64,000 bases of DNA, taken from positions 1,689,001 through 1,753,000 of the forward strand of contig CP039459.1 in NCBI GenBank assembly GCA_004843165.1, read 5' to 3'. Below are positions 51,874-62,117 of this stretch, one piece after another. The first letter of the stretch is position 1. Each line of letters opens with the position of its first letter. The translations under genes were made by a program, and so were the position numbers. A model generated the notes under the pieces. The model searched no databases. It saw only the letters and a program-made list of their open reading frames with translations, and had not been told where the DNA came from. The DNA is from Acetobacteraceae bacterium (GTDB lineage Bacteria > Pseudomonadota > Alphaproteobacteria > Acetobacterales > Acetobacteraceae).

Positions 51874-54696
51874 ATGGTAGACGAGATGAATTTAAGCAGC
51901 TTAGATGATTTCGATAAGGTCGGAGAGCAGGAAAGTGATATTAAAAAGCTCTTACTCATAGATGCTTCTGGCTTTATTTTTCGTGCCTTTTTTGCCTTTC
52001 CACCTTTAAATGCACCTGATGGAACCCCTGTGAATGCGGTTTATGGCTTCTGTAATTTACTCTTAAGAACTCTCAATAAACATCCAGATTGGGTTGTCGG
52101 TGTTGTTTTTGATTCCAGTCGAAAAACGTTTAGATCCGATATTTATCCAGAATATAAAGCGCATCGTCCGCCAGCACCTGAAGATTTGATCCCTCAATTT
52201 GCGCTCATTCGTGAGGCTTCGGAGGCCTTTGGTCTGCCACCGATCGAATTGGAAGGCTGGGAAGCCGATGATTTAATGGCGAGCTATGCTAAAGAAGCAG
52301 TGACGAGAGGGCAGCATTGCAAATTAATTTCGTCTGATAAGGATTTAATGCAACTCATCCGCCCTGGCGTTGAGCTTGAAGACCCGATGAAGCAAAGACC
52401 TGTTGGTATTCCTGAGGTGGAAAAAAAATTCGGCGTACCACCGCATCTTGTTACGGCAGCGCAATCTTTGATTGGTGACAGTACCGATAATGTTCCAGGT
52501 GTCCCGGGGATTGGCCCCAAAAATGCGGCACAGCTTATACATGAATATGGTGGCTTAGAAGAGATTCTTGCAGCGGCGCCGGAGATGAAAAAGTCGAAAC
52601 GTCGGGATAATCTCATTGAATTTGCAGAGCAGGCACGGATTTCCTTAAAGCTCGTTACATTGGATGAAGATGCGCCGCTACCTTTACCTATTTCCGGTTT
52701 GAAACATCCCGATGTCAAAAGTGAGAAATTACAGACTTGGCTTGAAAAACTTGGGTTTAATTCTTTAATTTCGAAATTAGGAACGGGAAAAAAAGCGCCA
52801 CTGAAAACAGAGCATTCACCTTCATTTGAAATGCAAAAATCAGCCTTGCAAGATGTGGTAGAGGCTGTGGAATGGAACAAATATCAGCTGATTAAAGCAG
52901 AAAGTCAGCTCATAGAGTGGATTGAAAAGATTAAAACTTCTGGGAAAGTTGGCATTTGGGTACAGCCTCTTTTCCAAGATCGATTTGTTGTCGGGATTGG
53001 CGGGATTGCTTTGTCTCCAGAAGAGGGGGAGGCTGCTTTAATTCTTTTCCCATCGGAAGCTCAAGAAGGTGGGGATTTGTTAGTAGAAGCGCCAGCTTTG
53101 TCAAAAGAGAAGATCATTTGTCTTTTGAATCCTCTCTTTGCGGATCTTTCCATTTTAAAAGTCTTTTACGATCGTAAAGAGCAAAATCGTTTGCTCAGAA
53201 AAGCTGGTTTTGTCGATGTTACGCCAAGTTCAGATGTACAGCTGATTTCTTATGCGCAATCAATGGGAGAGTTTTCGCATAAATTAGAGAAAATGGTGGA
53301 AAGAAATTTCCAAAAAGAACTTTCTGAATATGGTGATAAGGCAGATCGCCAGCGTCAAAAACGTTCCCTCTTAGAAATTAAGCCGGAAGAGGCATTGGAT
53401 TATTGTGGGATGCGTGCAGATGCAATTTTGCGCCTATGGCATCAGTTGAAACCTTCTTTAAGAATTAAAAAAGCCCTTTCTTTTTATGAAGAGATGGATC
53501 TTCCGCTTTCCAGCGTCTTGGAGAGAGTTGAGGATAGAGGCATCCTTGTTGATAAAATGGAACTCGCAAAAATCTCTCAAGAGCTGATGGAAAGAATGGA
53601 AGTTCTTTCCCAAAAAATTTTCAAGGCCGCAGGGCGATCTTTTACGCTTGGTTCGCCGAAACAGCTTGGGGAGGTTCTTTTTGATGAGATGGGGTTGCCG
53701 GCACCGAAAAAGACAAAAACAGGTGCATGGTCAACAGATGCGTCTATTCTCGAAGAGCTGAGTGAAAAAAATTATGAAATTTGCACGCATATTTTAGAAT
53801 GGCGTCAGCTTGATAAACTAAAAAACACTTATGCGGATTCATTGCCCAAAGAGATTAACCCTGAGACGGGGCGGGTGCATACCAATTATCAAATAGCCTT
53901 AACGTCAACAGGACGTTTTTCTTCCATAGCGCCAAACTTACAGAATATTCCTATTCGTAGTGCTGAAGGCGCAAGAATTAGAAGTGCCTTTATTGCCCCC
54001 AAAGGGCGCAAATTGATTTCAGCCGATTATTCACAAATTGAATTACGCTTAATGGCTATTGTTGCCAAAGTTGAACCGCTTTTGGAAGCTTTCCGCTTAG
54101 GGCAGGATATTCATGCAAGGACGGCTTCGGAAGTTTTTAATCTTCCTTTAGAAGGAATGGATCCTCTTGTAAGGCGTCAAGCCAAGGCAATTAATTTTGG
54201 AATTATTTACGGTATTTCAGCTTTTGGATTGGCCTGTCAGTTACAAATTTCAAATCTTGAAGCCAAGAAATATATTGAGGCCTATTTTACACGCTATCCC
54301 GGTATTTTAGATTATATGGAAAGCACAAAGGATTTTGCCAAAGAACATGCATATGTTCTTACGCCTTTTGGACGTAAATGCCATATTCCTGAAATTCAGG
54401 CAAAAGGAGCGCGCAGGGCAGGTGCAGAAAGACAGGCAATTAATGCGCCGCTTCAAGGGGGAGCCGCAGATATCATGCGCCGTGCGATGATTGCGGTGGA
54501 AGACAGGCTTTCAAAAAGCGGTTTAGACGGTAAAATGATTTTGCAAGTGCATGATGAGCTTCTCTTTGAAGCTTCCGACGAGGATGCGGAAAAGGTAGCA
54601 GCTCTCGCTAAAGAGGAAATGGAAAATGTGGTTAATCTTCCCATTAAATTAGAAGTTGAAACAGGGATCGCTCAAAATTGGGCTGCGGCACATTAA
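51874..54696 (+). CDS. polA: DNA polymerase I, 3'-5' exonuclease site not conserved
   Basis: Repair and Okazaki-fragment polymerase, 940 residues. The 5' nuclease part is intact: LLIDASGFIFRAFFAFPPL, EGWEADDLMASYAK, LISSDKDLMQLI, GDSTDNVPGVPGIGPKNAAQ. The polymerase part is intact too: motif A LISADYSQIELRLMAI, motif B RRQAKAINFGIIYGISAFG, motif C LQVHDELLFE. The central proofreading domain keeps its length but not its carboxylates. The DxE of Exo I aligns with W362 and Q364 (KVGIWVQPLF), the Exo II Asp aligns with Q437, and the Exo III YxxxD reads Y510-CGM-R514. It is therefore expected to lack proofreading. xseA starts 23 bp downstream, so both DNA-repair genes are co-transcribed. Confidence 0.95.
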   Translation: MVDEMNLSSLDDFDKVGEQESDIKKLLLIDASGFIFRAFFAFPPLNAPDGTPVNAVYGFCNLLLRTLNKHPDWVVGVVFDSSRKTFRSDIYPEYKAHRPPAPEDLIPQFALIREASEAFGLPPIELEGWEADDLMASYAKEAVTRGQHCKLISSDKDLMQLIRPGVELEDPMKQRPVGIPEVEKKFGVPPHLVTAAQSLIGDSTDNVPGVPGIGPKNAAQLIHEYGGLEEILAAAPEMKKSKRRDNLIEFAEQARISLKLVTLDEDAPLPLPISGLKHPDVKSEKLQTWLEKLGFNSLISKLGTGKKAPLKTEHSPSFEMQKSALQDVVEAVEWNKYQLIKAESQLIEWIEKIKTSGKVGIWVQPLFQDRFVVGIGGIALSPEEGEAALILFPSEAQEGGDLLVEAPALSKEKIICLLNPLFADLSILKVFYDRKEQNRLLRKAGFVDVTPSSDVQLISYAQSMGEFSHKLEKMVERNFQKELSEYGDKADRQRQKRSLLEIKPEEALDYCGMRADAILRLWHQLKPSLRIKKALSFYEEMDLPLSSVLERVEDRGILVDKMELAKISQELMERMEVLSQKIFKAAGRSFTLGSPKQLGEVLFDEMGLPAPKKTKTGAWSTDASILEELSEKNYEICTHILEWRQLDKLKNTYADSLPKEINPETGRVHTNYQIALTSTGRFSSIAPNLQNIPIRSAEGARIRSAFIAPKGRKLISADYSQIELRLMAIVAKVEPLLEAFRLGQDIHARTASEVFNLPLEGMDPLVRRQAKAINFGIIYGISAFGLACQLQISNLEAKKYIEAYFTRYPGILDYMESTKDFAKEHAYVLTPFGRKCHIPEIQAKGARRAGAERQAINAPLQGGAADIMRRAMIAVEDRLSKSGLDGKMILQVHDELLFEASDEDAEKVAALAKEEMENVVNLPIKLEVETGIAQNWAAAH

Positions 54697-54719
54697 AGAC
54701 GAGAAGAAAGATAAGTTCG

Positions 54720-56111
54720 ATGAATGCGTTACCTGAATATTCCGTCTCTGCACTTTCTAAAGAGATTAAAGACACGCTCGAAGGGAAGTTTTCACGTATC
54801 CGTGTAAAAGGTGAAATTACAGAACTGAAATTTTATCCTTCAGGGCATATCTATTTTTCCTTAAAGGATGAGGGGGGAAAAATTTCAGGAATTGTATGGC
54901 GTAGTCAGGTTCCCAGACTAGGACTTTCTCCTGAAAATGGTTTGGAAATTGTGGCGACAGGTCGGGTATCGGCTTATGGAGAGCGTTCTTCTTATCAGTT
55001 TATTGTCGAAAGATTTGAATATGCGGGAGAGGGTGCAATGCTTGCCCGCATTGAAAAGCTTCGTCAAAAATTACTGCAAGAGGGGCTTTTTAACCAAGAA
55101 TATAAAAAGCCTTTGCCTTATCTCCCTTTGAAAATTGGGGTCATTACCTCAAGTGCGGGGGCTGTTCTCCAAGATATTCGAACGACCTTAGAACGCCGTT
55201 TTCCCAGAGAGATTCTTTTATGGCCCGTAGCTGTTCAAGGCACAGGCGCAGCGGCACAAATTACAGAAGCAATTAAAGGCATGAGTGCCTTATCCAATCC
55301 GCCCGATATTTTGATTGTCGGGCGAGGGGGCGGCTCTTTAGAGGATTTGATGGCTTTTAATGAGGAATCCGTGCTGAGAGCTGTTTTCCAGTGTCCCATT
55401 CCTGTTATTTCAGCCGTTGGGCATGAGACAGATACCACTTTGATTGATTTTGTCTCTGATCGCCGTGCACCGACCCCAACGGCCGCCGCTGAAATGGCTG
55501 TCCCTTTACGGAGTGAAATGCTTTCCGACATTGCGCATCGGCATGTTCGCCTCCGCCAAGGTTTTGGACGTTATTTGCAGAATCGCCATTTAGCACTGCA
55601 AAATAGATCTGGTCGTTTGCCAAATTTGCAGCATCTTTTAGATGGCGTAAAAATGCGGTTAGAGGATCGCTCACAACGTTTGAGTGAGGCACTGCCAACT
55701 TATTTAAAAAGCTTACGTCAGCAAGTGGAACAAGAGGGTAGAAACCTCAAGCCAATGATAGAGCATGTTGTGCAAATGGCGGTAGGAAAGTTTAACACTC
55801 TGCCTTCTCCAGAGATACCAACACGTCGCTTATTTTCGAATAAACAGAAATTATTAGAGAGTAAACAATTACAGTTAGAGGCATTGTCACCTCAGGCCAT
55901 TCTAGAACGTGGTTTTTTGCTGATTGAAGATGCAGAGGGGAAAATTAGATCCAGATCTGCAGAAATTCCTAAAAATTCGAGGGTAAAACTCGTTTTTTTT
56001 GACGGGAAACGTGAGGCTGTGCTGGATGTAAAAAAAGAGGAAACCCCTAAAAAGAAAGTGCTAAAACAAAAAGGGCTGCCATTGGAAAATGGCAACCCTC
56101 GTTTGCTTTAG
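54720..56111 (+). CDS. xseA: Exodeoxyribonuclease VII large subunit
   Basis: Catalytic subunit of the single-strand exonuclease. The N-terminal OB fold (IRVKGEITELKFYPSGHIYF), the nuclease block LKIGVITSSAGAVLQDIRTT, the GRGGGSLEDLMAFNEESV motif and SAVGHETDTTLIDFVSDRRA are all present, with a coiled-coil C-terminal half. The ATG at 54720 (MNALPEYSVSALS) is the conserved start; an in-frame ATG at 54678 is inside polA and would add 14 residues without a ribosome site. The length of 463 residues is typical. The small subunit xseB is not in the window. Confidence 0.95.
   Translation: MNALPEYSVSALSKEIKDTLEGKFSRIRVKGEITELKFYPSGHIYFSLKDEGGKISGIVWRSQVPRLGLSPENGLEIVATGRVSAYGERSSYQFIVERFEYAGEGAMLARIEKLRQKLLQEGLFNQEYKKPLPYLPLKIGVITSSAGAVLQDIRTTLERRFPREILLWPVAVQGTGAAAQITEAIKGMSALSNPPDILIVGRGGGSLEDLMAFNEESVLRAVFQCPIPVISAVGHETDTTLIDFVSDRRAPTPTAAAEMAVPLRSEMLSDIAHRHVRLRQGFGRYLQNRHLALQNRSGRLPNLQHLLDGVKMRLEDRSQRLSEALPTYLKSLRQQVEQEGRNLKPMIEHVVQMAVGKFNTLPSPEIPTRRLFSNKQKLLESKQLQLEALSPQAILERGFLLIEDAEGKIRSRSAEIPKNSRVKLVFFDGKREAVLDVKKEETPKKKVLKQKGLPLENGNPRLL
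56072..56099. terminator. Hairpin at the xseA/rne junction
   Basis: AGGG-C-TGCCATT and AATGGCA-A-CCCT form an 11-bp stem with one mismatch and a short GGAA loop, at the 3' end of xseA. CGTTTGCTTT follows. The two genes converge with only 10 bp between them, so it may terminate both transcripts. Confidence 0.55.
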
Positions 56112-56121
56112 AAGAATAGGA

Positions 56122-58575
56122 TTATTTGGCTGTCTGCCAAGGATTTTTCCATTCTTTTTTTTCTGTAACTGAATCGATATCAACCGCTTTCGGCGCATTG
56201 AGATTTTCAGGTGCTTTCTCTTTTGGTGCCTTTTTTACAGTGGCCGCCGGTAGAGGAGCAGATGTCTTCTCAGCCGGTATATTTTCAATATCGCTCTTAG
56301 ACGCAGGCGCTTCGGAAGCTTGTATATTGTCGGATTTTTCTTCCGTTACACTTGCTTTCTTAGAAGTTGCGCTTCGACGAGAAGTTCTCCGGCGACGTGT
56401 TGGTTTTGCCTCTGTATTTTCGACTTTTGGCATTTCCATATCAGCAGAAGCTTTTCCTTCATCCATTTCTGGCACTTCAGGTTTTGCCGTTGCTTCAATA
56501 GTCACTTCAGAAGATTTTTCATCAGGCTCTTGCGCTGTTTGCTCGGAAGGCTTCTGCCGTCTTTTTCTTTGAGAAGAAACAGATTTAGCACGTGTTTTAC
56601 GCTGAGGTTTTTTTGAAGTTTCCTCTTCCGATCCTCTGGTTTCAGCGGAAGGATTTACCGGGGTCTGCGGTGAGATATTCTTTTCTTCCGCAATGGCTGG
56701 CTCATCCTCTTTGGGAAAGTCACGTTCATTGTGATGGCTATGACGATCCTGTCTTTCCTGCCGCTCATGGCGATCACTGCGGTCGTTGCGATCATGGCGA
56801 GAGCGTGATTTTTGGGTACGTCCGTTTCTGTCGTTTCTTTTTGGCGGATTTGTTTCTTCTGCTTTTGGCGGTGCAATGGCTTCAGAAATATCTTGTCCTT
56901 CAATTTGAAGGGCATTTTCCGTCAAGTCTGAATTCGCAGCGCACGTAATTTTAATATTGTGGCGGCGTTCAATTTGTTTAAGCGTATCGCGTTTATGATT
57001 AAGAAGATAAAGCGCAACATCTGTTGGTAATGTAATGATGAGGTCTTTACCGACTTTAGCGGCGGCTTCACGATCGAGTACACGCAATGCACGGAGGGTT
57101 AAGCTCTCAATGCTCCGTAAACGTCCTGTGCCTTCACAGTGTGGGCAAGGAATGGAAAGCGTTTCGGAAAGGGAAGGGCGCAAACGCTGGCGTGACATTT
57201 CTAAAAGGCCAAAGCCTGAAATGCTGCCGACCTGTAATCGTGCACGGTCAGCTTTTAACGCATCACGTAATTTACGTTCAACCTGTGCATTGTGACGGTT
57301 TTTTGTCATGTCAATGAAATCAATGACAATCAGCCCAGCCAAATCCCGTAAACGAAGCTGGCGTGCAATTTCTTCAGCCGCCTCTAAATTTGTGCGGATT
57401 GCGGTCTCTTCAATATTGCGCTGGCTGGTGGATTTGCCGGAGTTCACATCAATGGCAACCAAAGCCTCCGTCTGATTGATGACAACATATCCACCAGATT
57501 CCAACTGAACAGTTGGCGAAACCATGCTGTGAATATGGTCATCTACGTGAAAATGAGAGAAAAGACTGTCTTTGCGGCCATTCCAAATACGTAATTCGGG
57601 CGCATTTTTGGAGAGAAGGCTGGTCGCATAATTGCGTGCCGTACGGAAAGCGTCTCTGCCATCAATGATAATTTCTTCAATATCAGGCGTTAAAAGATCA
57701 CGCAGGGCACGTTTGATAAGATTGCCTTCCTCATGGATTTGAACTGGTGCTTCGCTTTCAAGGGCAAGCAGACGCAGTTTTTCCCATAATTGGCGAAGAT
57801 AATCGCAATCTCTTCTGATTTCAGCATCCGGCTGGCCACTTCCTGCTGTGCGGATAATCATACCCATGCAGGAGGGAAGTTCAAATTGCTGAATAAGATT
57901 TCTAAGACGTTTACGGTCTTCTCTGGAAGAAATTTTGCGGGAAATTCCACCGCCATGCAATGTGTTTGGCATGAGAACAGAATAACGGCCCGGAAGAGAA
58001 AGGAAGGTACTTAAGGCGGCGCCTTTATTCCCACGTTCTTCCTTTGTTACCTGCACAAGAACAACTTGGCGCGGACGCAATACTTCCTGAATACGGTAGC
58101 TTCGCAGGAACTTTGTCAGTTCTCCACGGGGAGAGTTGATTTCTTCTCTGGCAGAAACTTCAAAATCATCATCTTTTTCTGCATTGGAAGCTGATTCTTC
58201 TTGCTCTATAGAAGGGGTTTCCACTTCTGCGCAAAGAGAAGAATCCTCTTTGAATTCCTCTTCTTCCTGTGCGAGAAGATAGGCATTTTCCTGCTCTTGA
58301 AGCTCTTGTAATTTTTGGCGGTCTGCAACGGGAATTCTGAAATAATCCGGGTGGATCTCGTTTAGAGGCAGGAAGCCATGCCGGTTTCCGCCGTAATCGA
58401 CAAAAGCCGCTTGCAAGCTAGGTTCAATACGAATAATCCGTGCAACATAGATATTCCCCTTTAGAGGCTTCCGTGAAGCGATTTCAACGTCATATTCTTC
58501 CAGGCGATCGCCGTTGATAACCGCAACCCGTGTCTCTTCTGGATGGGTTGCATCGATGAGCATGCTCTTTGACAT
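56122..58575 (-). CDS. rne: Ribonuclease E/G family protein, RNase E type
   Basis: Main endonuclease for mRNA decay and rRNA/tRNA processing. The S1 domain begins near residue 35 (GNIYVARIIRIEPSLQAAFV, YGGNRHGFLPL) and carries a long Glu-rich insertion (about 90-150). The catalytic DNase-I-like part has VAIDVNSGKSTSQRNIEETA and GLIVIDFIDMTKNRHNAQVE with the metal-binding Asp residues, and the zinc link is PCPHCEGTGRL. A scaffold tail of some 270 residues follows, rich in Arg, Lys and Pro with HDRNDRSDRHERQERQ. ATG 58575 (GGAG 11 nt upstream) is preferred over 58614, whose extra residues are non-conserved. 817 residues. Confidence 0.94.
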   Translation of the reverse strand: MSKSMLIDATHPEETRVAVINGDRLEEYDVEIASRKPLKGNIYVARIIRIEPSLQAAFVDYGGNRHGFLPLNEIHPDYFRIPVADRQKLQELQEQENAYLLAQEEEEFKEDSSLCAEVETPSIEQEESASNAEKDDDFEVSAREEINSPRGELTKFLRSYRIQEVLRPRQVVLVQVTKEERGNKGAALSTFLSLPGRYSVLMPNTLHGGGISRKISSREDRKRLRNLIQQFELPSCMGMIIRTAGSGQPDAEIRRDCDYLRQLWEKLRLLALESEAPVQIHEEGNLIKRALRDLLTPDIEEIIIDGRDAFRTARNYATSLLSKNAPELRIWNGRKDSLFSHFHVDDHIHSMVSPTVQLESGGYVVINQTEALVAIDVNSGKSTSQRNIEETAIRTNLEAAEEIARQLRLRDLAGLIVIDFIDMTKNRHNAQVERKLRDALKADRARLQVGSISGFGLLEMSRQRLRPSLSETLSIPCPHCEGTGRLRSIESLTLRALRVLDREAAAKVGKDLIITLPTDVALYLLNHKRDTLKQIERRHNIKITCAANSDLTENALQIEGQDISEAIAPPKAEETNPPKRNDRNGRTQKSRSRHDRNDRSDRHERQERQDRHSHHNERDFPKEDEPAIAEEKNISPQTPVNPSAETRGSEEETSKKPQRKTRAKSVSSQRKRRQKPSEQTAQEPDEKSSEVTIEATAKPEVPEMDEGKASADMEMPKVENTEAKPTRRRRTSRRSATSKKASVTEEKSDNIQASEAPASKSDIENIPAEKTSAPLPAATVKKAPKEKAPENLNAPKAVDIDSVTEKKEWKNPWQTAK

Positions 58576-59122
58576 GTAAATATATACTCCTGACGGAAAT
58601 ATCCCCTTTCGCAAAGCGTTGGGAAAAACCGTTGAGAAATGTGGAAAAAAATTGGGTATTAAAGTCGTCTGAAATAGGCGAAAAAGTCGAACCTATCCCT
58701 TTTTGATAAGAAAAAAGGGAGAAAGCGTGCATCGTGTCGTGTTCGGTTCGCCGTAAAAAGTTCAGTCGCAAGTTACCACAAAATAGATCTGGGTCCATTC
58801 AGAATGAAAGGACAAGACATCTGATTAAAAATCAGACGAAGAAAAGTTAGAGGCAAGTAGATAACTTTATATCAGTCTCTGCACGTAATATGTGTTCTAC
58901 CTACTGCCACGATATTTACTATTTAGCGTAAAGATACAATTTTCTCTGTCCTTTAGAGAGAGAATAAAAGATACAGCTCTGCTTAAATAGTCTCTGAGTC
59001 TTTTTGGCCTAATAAATACATTCGGGCAAGAAGGAAGATGAAAATTAATTCATTTAATTGTAAAATTTTTTTAAAAACAGGATGATAGGAAGGTATTTTG
59101 TGACATATGAAGAGGGGGTTTA
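58576..59122. promoter_or_regulatory. Long divergent spacer between rne and the amidase gene
   Basis: 547 bp without a gene I can support. The half near rne should be its leader; RNase E leaders often hold autoregulatory stems, and CCCTTTTT/AAAAAGGG (58696-58718) is a perfect 8-bp stem in that part. TCTGATT-AAA-AATCAGA (58820-58836) is a second, 7-bp perfect repeat. The amidase end is AT-rich with no clear promoter. A minus-strand frame here (58490-58798) shares coordinates with the rne leader and has no recognisable product. Confidence 0.45.
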
Positions 59123-59953
59123 ATGGGCGGTAGCTTTATTCCACGTCGGAAAATTATTCAAGCAGGCGCTTTGATTTGCGGTACTGCGGCTTCCGCATCT
59201 TTTGCAGAACAGGTTTGGGCAAAAGCCCCTTACATTTTAAAAAAAACGCCTAAACCGCTTCCGCTTGTCATGATTGATCCAGGGCATGGCGGAAAAGATC
59301 CCGGAGCGATCGGGGTTAGTGGAATTTATGAAAAGCATGTTGTGGAGGCCATTGCGCAGGAATTTCGTCTTGCTTTGATTCGTCAGGGGCACTGCCGTGC
59401 AGATTTGACACGCCATCAAGACCATTTCATTTCATTGAATGATCGTGTGGAAATCGCACAGGAAAAAAAAGCCTCTCTTTTAATTTCTCTACATGCAGAT
59501 TCTTTTAAATCCGCCAAAATTCGTGGCGCAAGCGTTTATACAAAAGGAAAAAGAACGAATGATCCTTTGACGCTTGCTATTGAGCGCAGTGAAAATGGTG
59601 CCGACCGATTTGGTAGCTCGCATATGCGTGGTGTTGATTCGGATGTGATGGATATTTTATCGAGTATGGTTAGCGACCGAGCGCGAAAATCCTCGGCGCA
59701 TATCGCCTCTGCTGTTGTGAAGTCTTTTCAGGGTAAAACACCGTTACTTGAGACCCCAACACGCCATGCAGGATTTTTTGTTTTAAAATCAAGAGAAATC
59801 CCATCGGTTCTTGTTGAAATGGGGTTCCTTTCCAATCATCAGGACGAGCTGGCACTCAGAAATAGGCTGCATCGTCGCCTTTTGGCAGAGCAACTTGCAA
59901 ATGCTGTTAATCATTATATAGTCTGGCAGAAGGCGGAGGGATATTCCGTTTAA
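59123..59953 (+). CDS. N-acetylmuramoyl-L-alanine amidase (AmiC type, Tat signal)
   Basis: Cleaves peptide side chains from peptidoglycan during cell separation. It begins with a twin-arginine signal (PRRKIIQAGALICG). The Amidase_3 zinc ligands are visible in MIDPGHGGKDPGAIG (His), GIYEKHVVEA (Glu) and LISLHADSF (His), and the catalytic Glu in SVLVEMGFLSN near the end. It has 276 residues, short because the AMIN domain of E. coli AmiC is absent. A strong Shine-Dalgarno (AGAGGGGG) lies upstream. rne and the amidase gene are divergent neighbours in many alphaproteobacteria. Confidence 0.93.
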   Translation: MGGSFIPRRKIIQAGALICGTAASASFAEQVWAKAPYILKKTPKPLPLVMIDPGHGGKDPGAIGVSGIYEKHVVEAIAQEFRLALIRQGHCRADLTRHQDHFISLNDRVEIAQEKKASLLISLHADSFKSAKIRGASVYTKGKRTNDPLTLAIERSENGADRFGSSHMRGVDSDVMDILSSMVSDRARKSSAHIASAVVKSFQGKTPLLETPTRHAGFFVLKSREIPSVLVEMGFLSNHQDELALRNRLHRRLLAEQLANAVNHYIVWQKAEGYSV

Positions 59954-60035
59954 GCGTTTTGGAGGAAGAACAAAAGCGGCGTGCGATTGGTGGGGACCAT
60001 TCTCGGCAAATTGATTGTACAAAATTCGCTCCTAA

Positions 60036-60060
60036 AGGCTGGCGTGAGCCGTCTTTTTTG
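60036..60060 (+). terminator. Possible terminator after the amidase gene
   Basis: GGCT and AGCC form a short stem around GGCGTG, followed by GTCTTTTTT near 60050-60060. The stem is only 4 bp, so this is tentative. Confidence 0.4.
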
Positions 60061-60086
60061 TGCTACTTTTGACAAAACATCGGTAC

Positions 60087-60104
60087 TTCGTAAATCGTTA
60101 CGAA
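60087..60104. repeat. Palindrome in the mreB upstream region
   Basis: TTCGTAA-ATCG-TTACGAA, a perfect 7-bp inverted repeat 66 bp before the mreB start. A TTGACA box begins at 60069. Confidence 0.5.
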
Positions 60105-60122
60105 ATGGGTGAATTGTGTAAA

Positions 60123-60139
60123 CCCGAAAAAGTTTCGGG
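60123..60139. repeat. Second palindrome in the mreB upstream region
   Basis: CCCGAAA-AAG-TTTCGGG, a perfect 7-bp inverted repeat 31 bp before the mreB start. Operator or leader hairpin; the sequence does not decide between them. Confidence 0.5.
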
Positions 60140-60155
60140 CAGTTACAAAAGATGA

Positions 60156-61211
<1,056 letters not shown>

Positions 61212-61241
61212 TTTTTCGAACCATAAAAATGGATCTGTCAG

Positions 61242-62117
61242 ATGCTATCGGTTAAGAGGCGGGAGTTTCTAGCGAGCGTCACACGGACAGGAACAGTTTT
61301 AGGCGCTGTTTTTCTTCTTTTTGCGGCGAGTATTTTCCCCGTTCCATTCGAACATATGCGGCTTTGGGGACGGTCGCATGTGGGATTTTTTTATGAATGG
61401 GCGCTTTTTCCTCAAGATTGCATTGATGATTTACAGCACAAAATTTCAGCTTCTTTAACGCTTTCAAGTGAAAATAAACGTTTAAGGCTAGAGAACCAAG
61501 CGCTTAATGCAGAGCGGGACAATGCGCTTCAGCTACAGGTTGAAAATGAACATTTAAAATCACTGCTCCATTGGAGTGAAATTCCAGCCTTTGGATATGT
61601 TACGGGACGTGTCATGGGAGAAGAGCATGGCCCTTATCGTCATGCGGTTTTGATGGGGTGGGAAGGGGCTTCGAAACCGCCAGCCGTTGGAAGCGTTGCG
61701 CTAGATATGCATGGTCTTGTTGGGCGTGTGACAGAAGTCTCGCCGCATGCTTTGCGGATATTGCTGATTGACGATAAAGCCAGCCATGTCCCTGTTGTTG
61801 GTAAAAAAAGCGCTTCTCATGCTATTCTCGGCGGAAAAGGGGAAGAGGGTGGTTTAGAGCTTGCTTATTATGCTCAGGGTGCTGCGCCGCTTGAGGGGGA
61901 GATCGTCGAAACCTTGCTGAAAGATGGGGCGGTTTCTGGGATTGCCGTTGGGCGTGTCCATTATGAGGGGCAGGGGCACCCTGTGGTGTTGCCTTTTGCT
62001 GATTTACGCCATTTATCCATTTTAAGAGTTGTTGATTATGCGCCGCTTTTACAGGTGGCTCCTGGCTATATGGATGGGAAAATCCACACCTCTCATAAGC
62101 GGAAAAAAGCAGGATGA
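61242..62117 (+). CDS. mreC: Rod-shape-determining protein MreC
   Basis: A bitopic inner-membrane protein that activates PBP2 and binds MreD. A short cytoplasmic tail, one transmembrane helix (about residues 16-35), a coiled-coil segment (SENKRLRLENQALNAERDNA) and a beta-barrel periplasmic part with VGSVALDMHGLVGRVTEVSP make up the usual layout. The 291-residue size is typical. It overlaps mreD by 4 bp, so the two are coupled. Confidence 0.92.
   Translation: MLSVKRREFLASVTRTGTVLGAVFLLFAASIFPVPFEHMRLWGRSHVGFFYEWALFPQDCIDDLQHKISASLTLSSENKRLRLENQALNAERDNALQLQVENEHLKSLLHWSEIPAFGYVTGRVMGEEHGPYRHAVLMGWEGASKPPAVGSVALDMHGLVGRVTEVSPHALRILLIDDKASHVPVVGKKSASHAILGGKGEEGGLELAYYAQGAAPLEGEIVETLLKDGAVSGIAVGRVHYEGQGHPVVLPFADLRHLSILRVVDYAPLLQVAPGYMDGKIHTSHKRKKAG

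Noticed and set aside
52284-52880. A 198-codon minus-strand frame over polA
   Set aside because: Antisense to the conserved 5' nuclease region with a Ser/Cys-rich composition typical of shadow frames.
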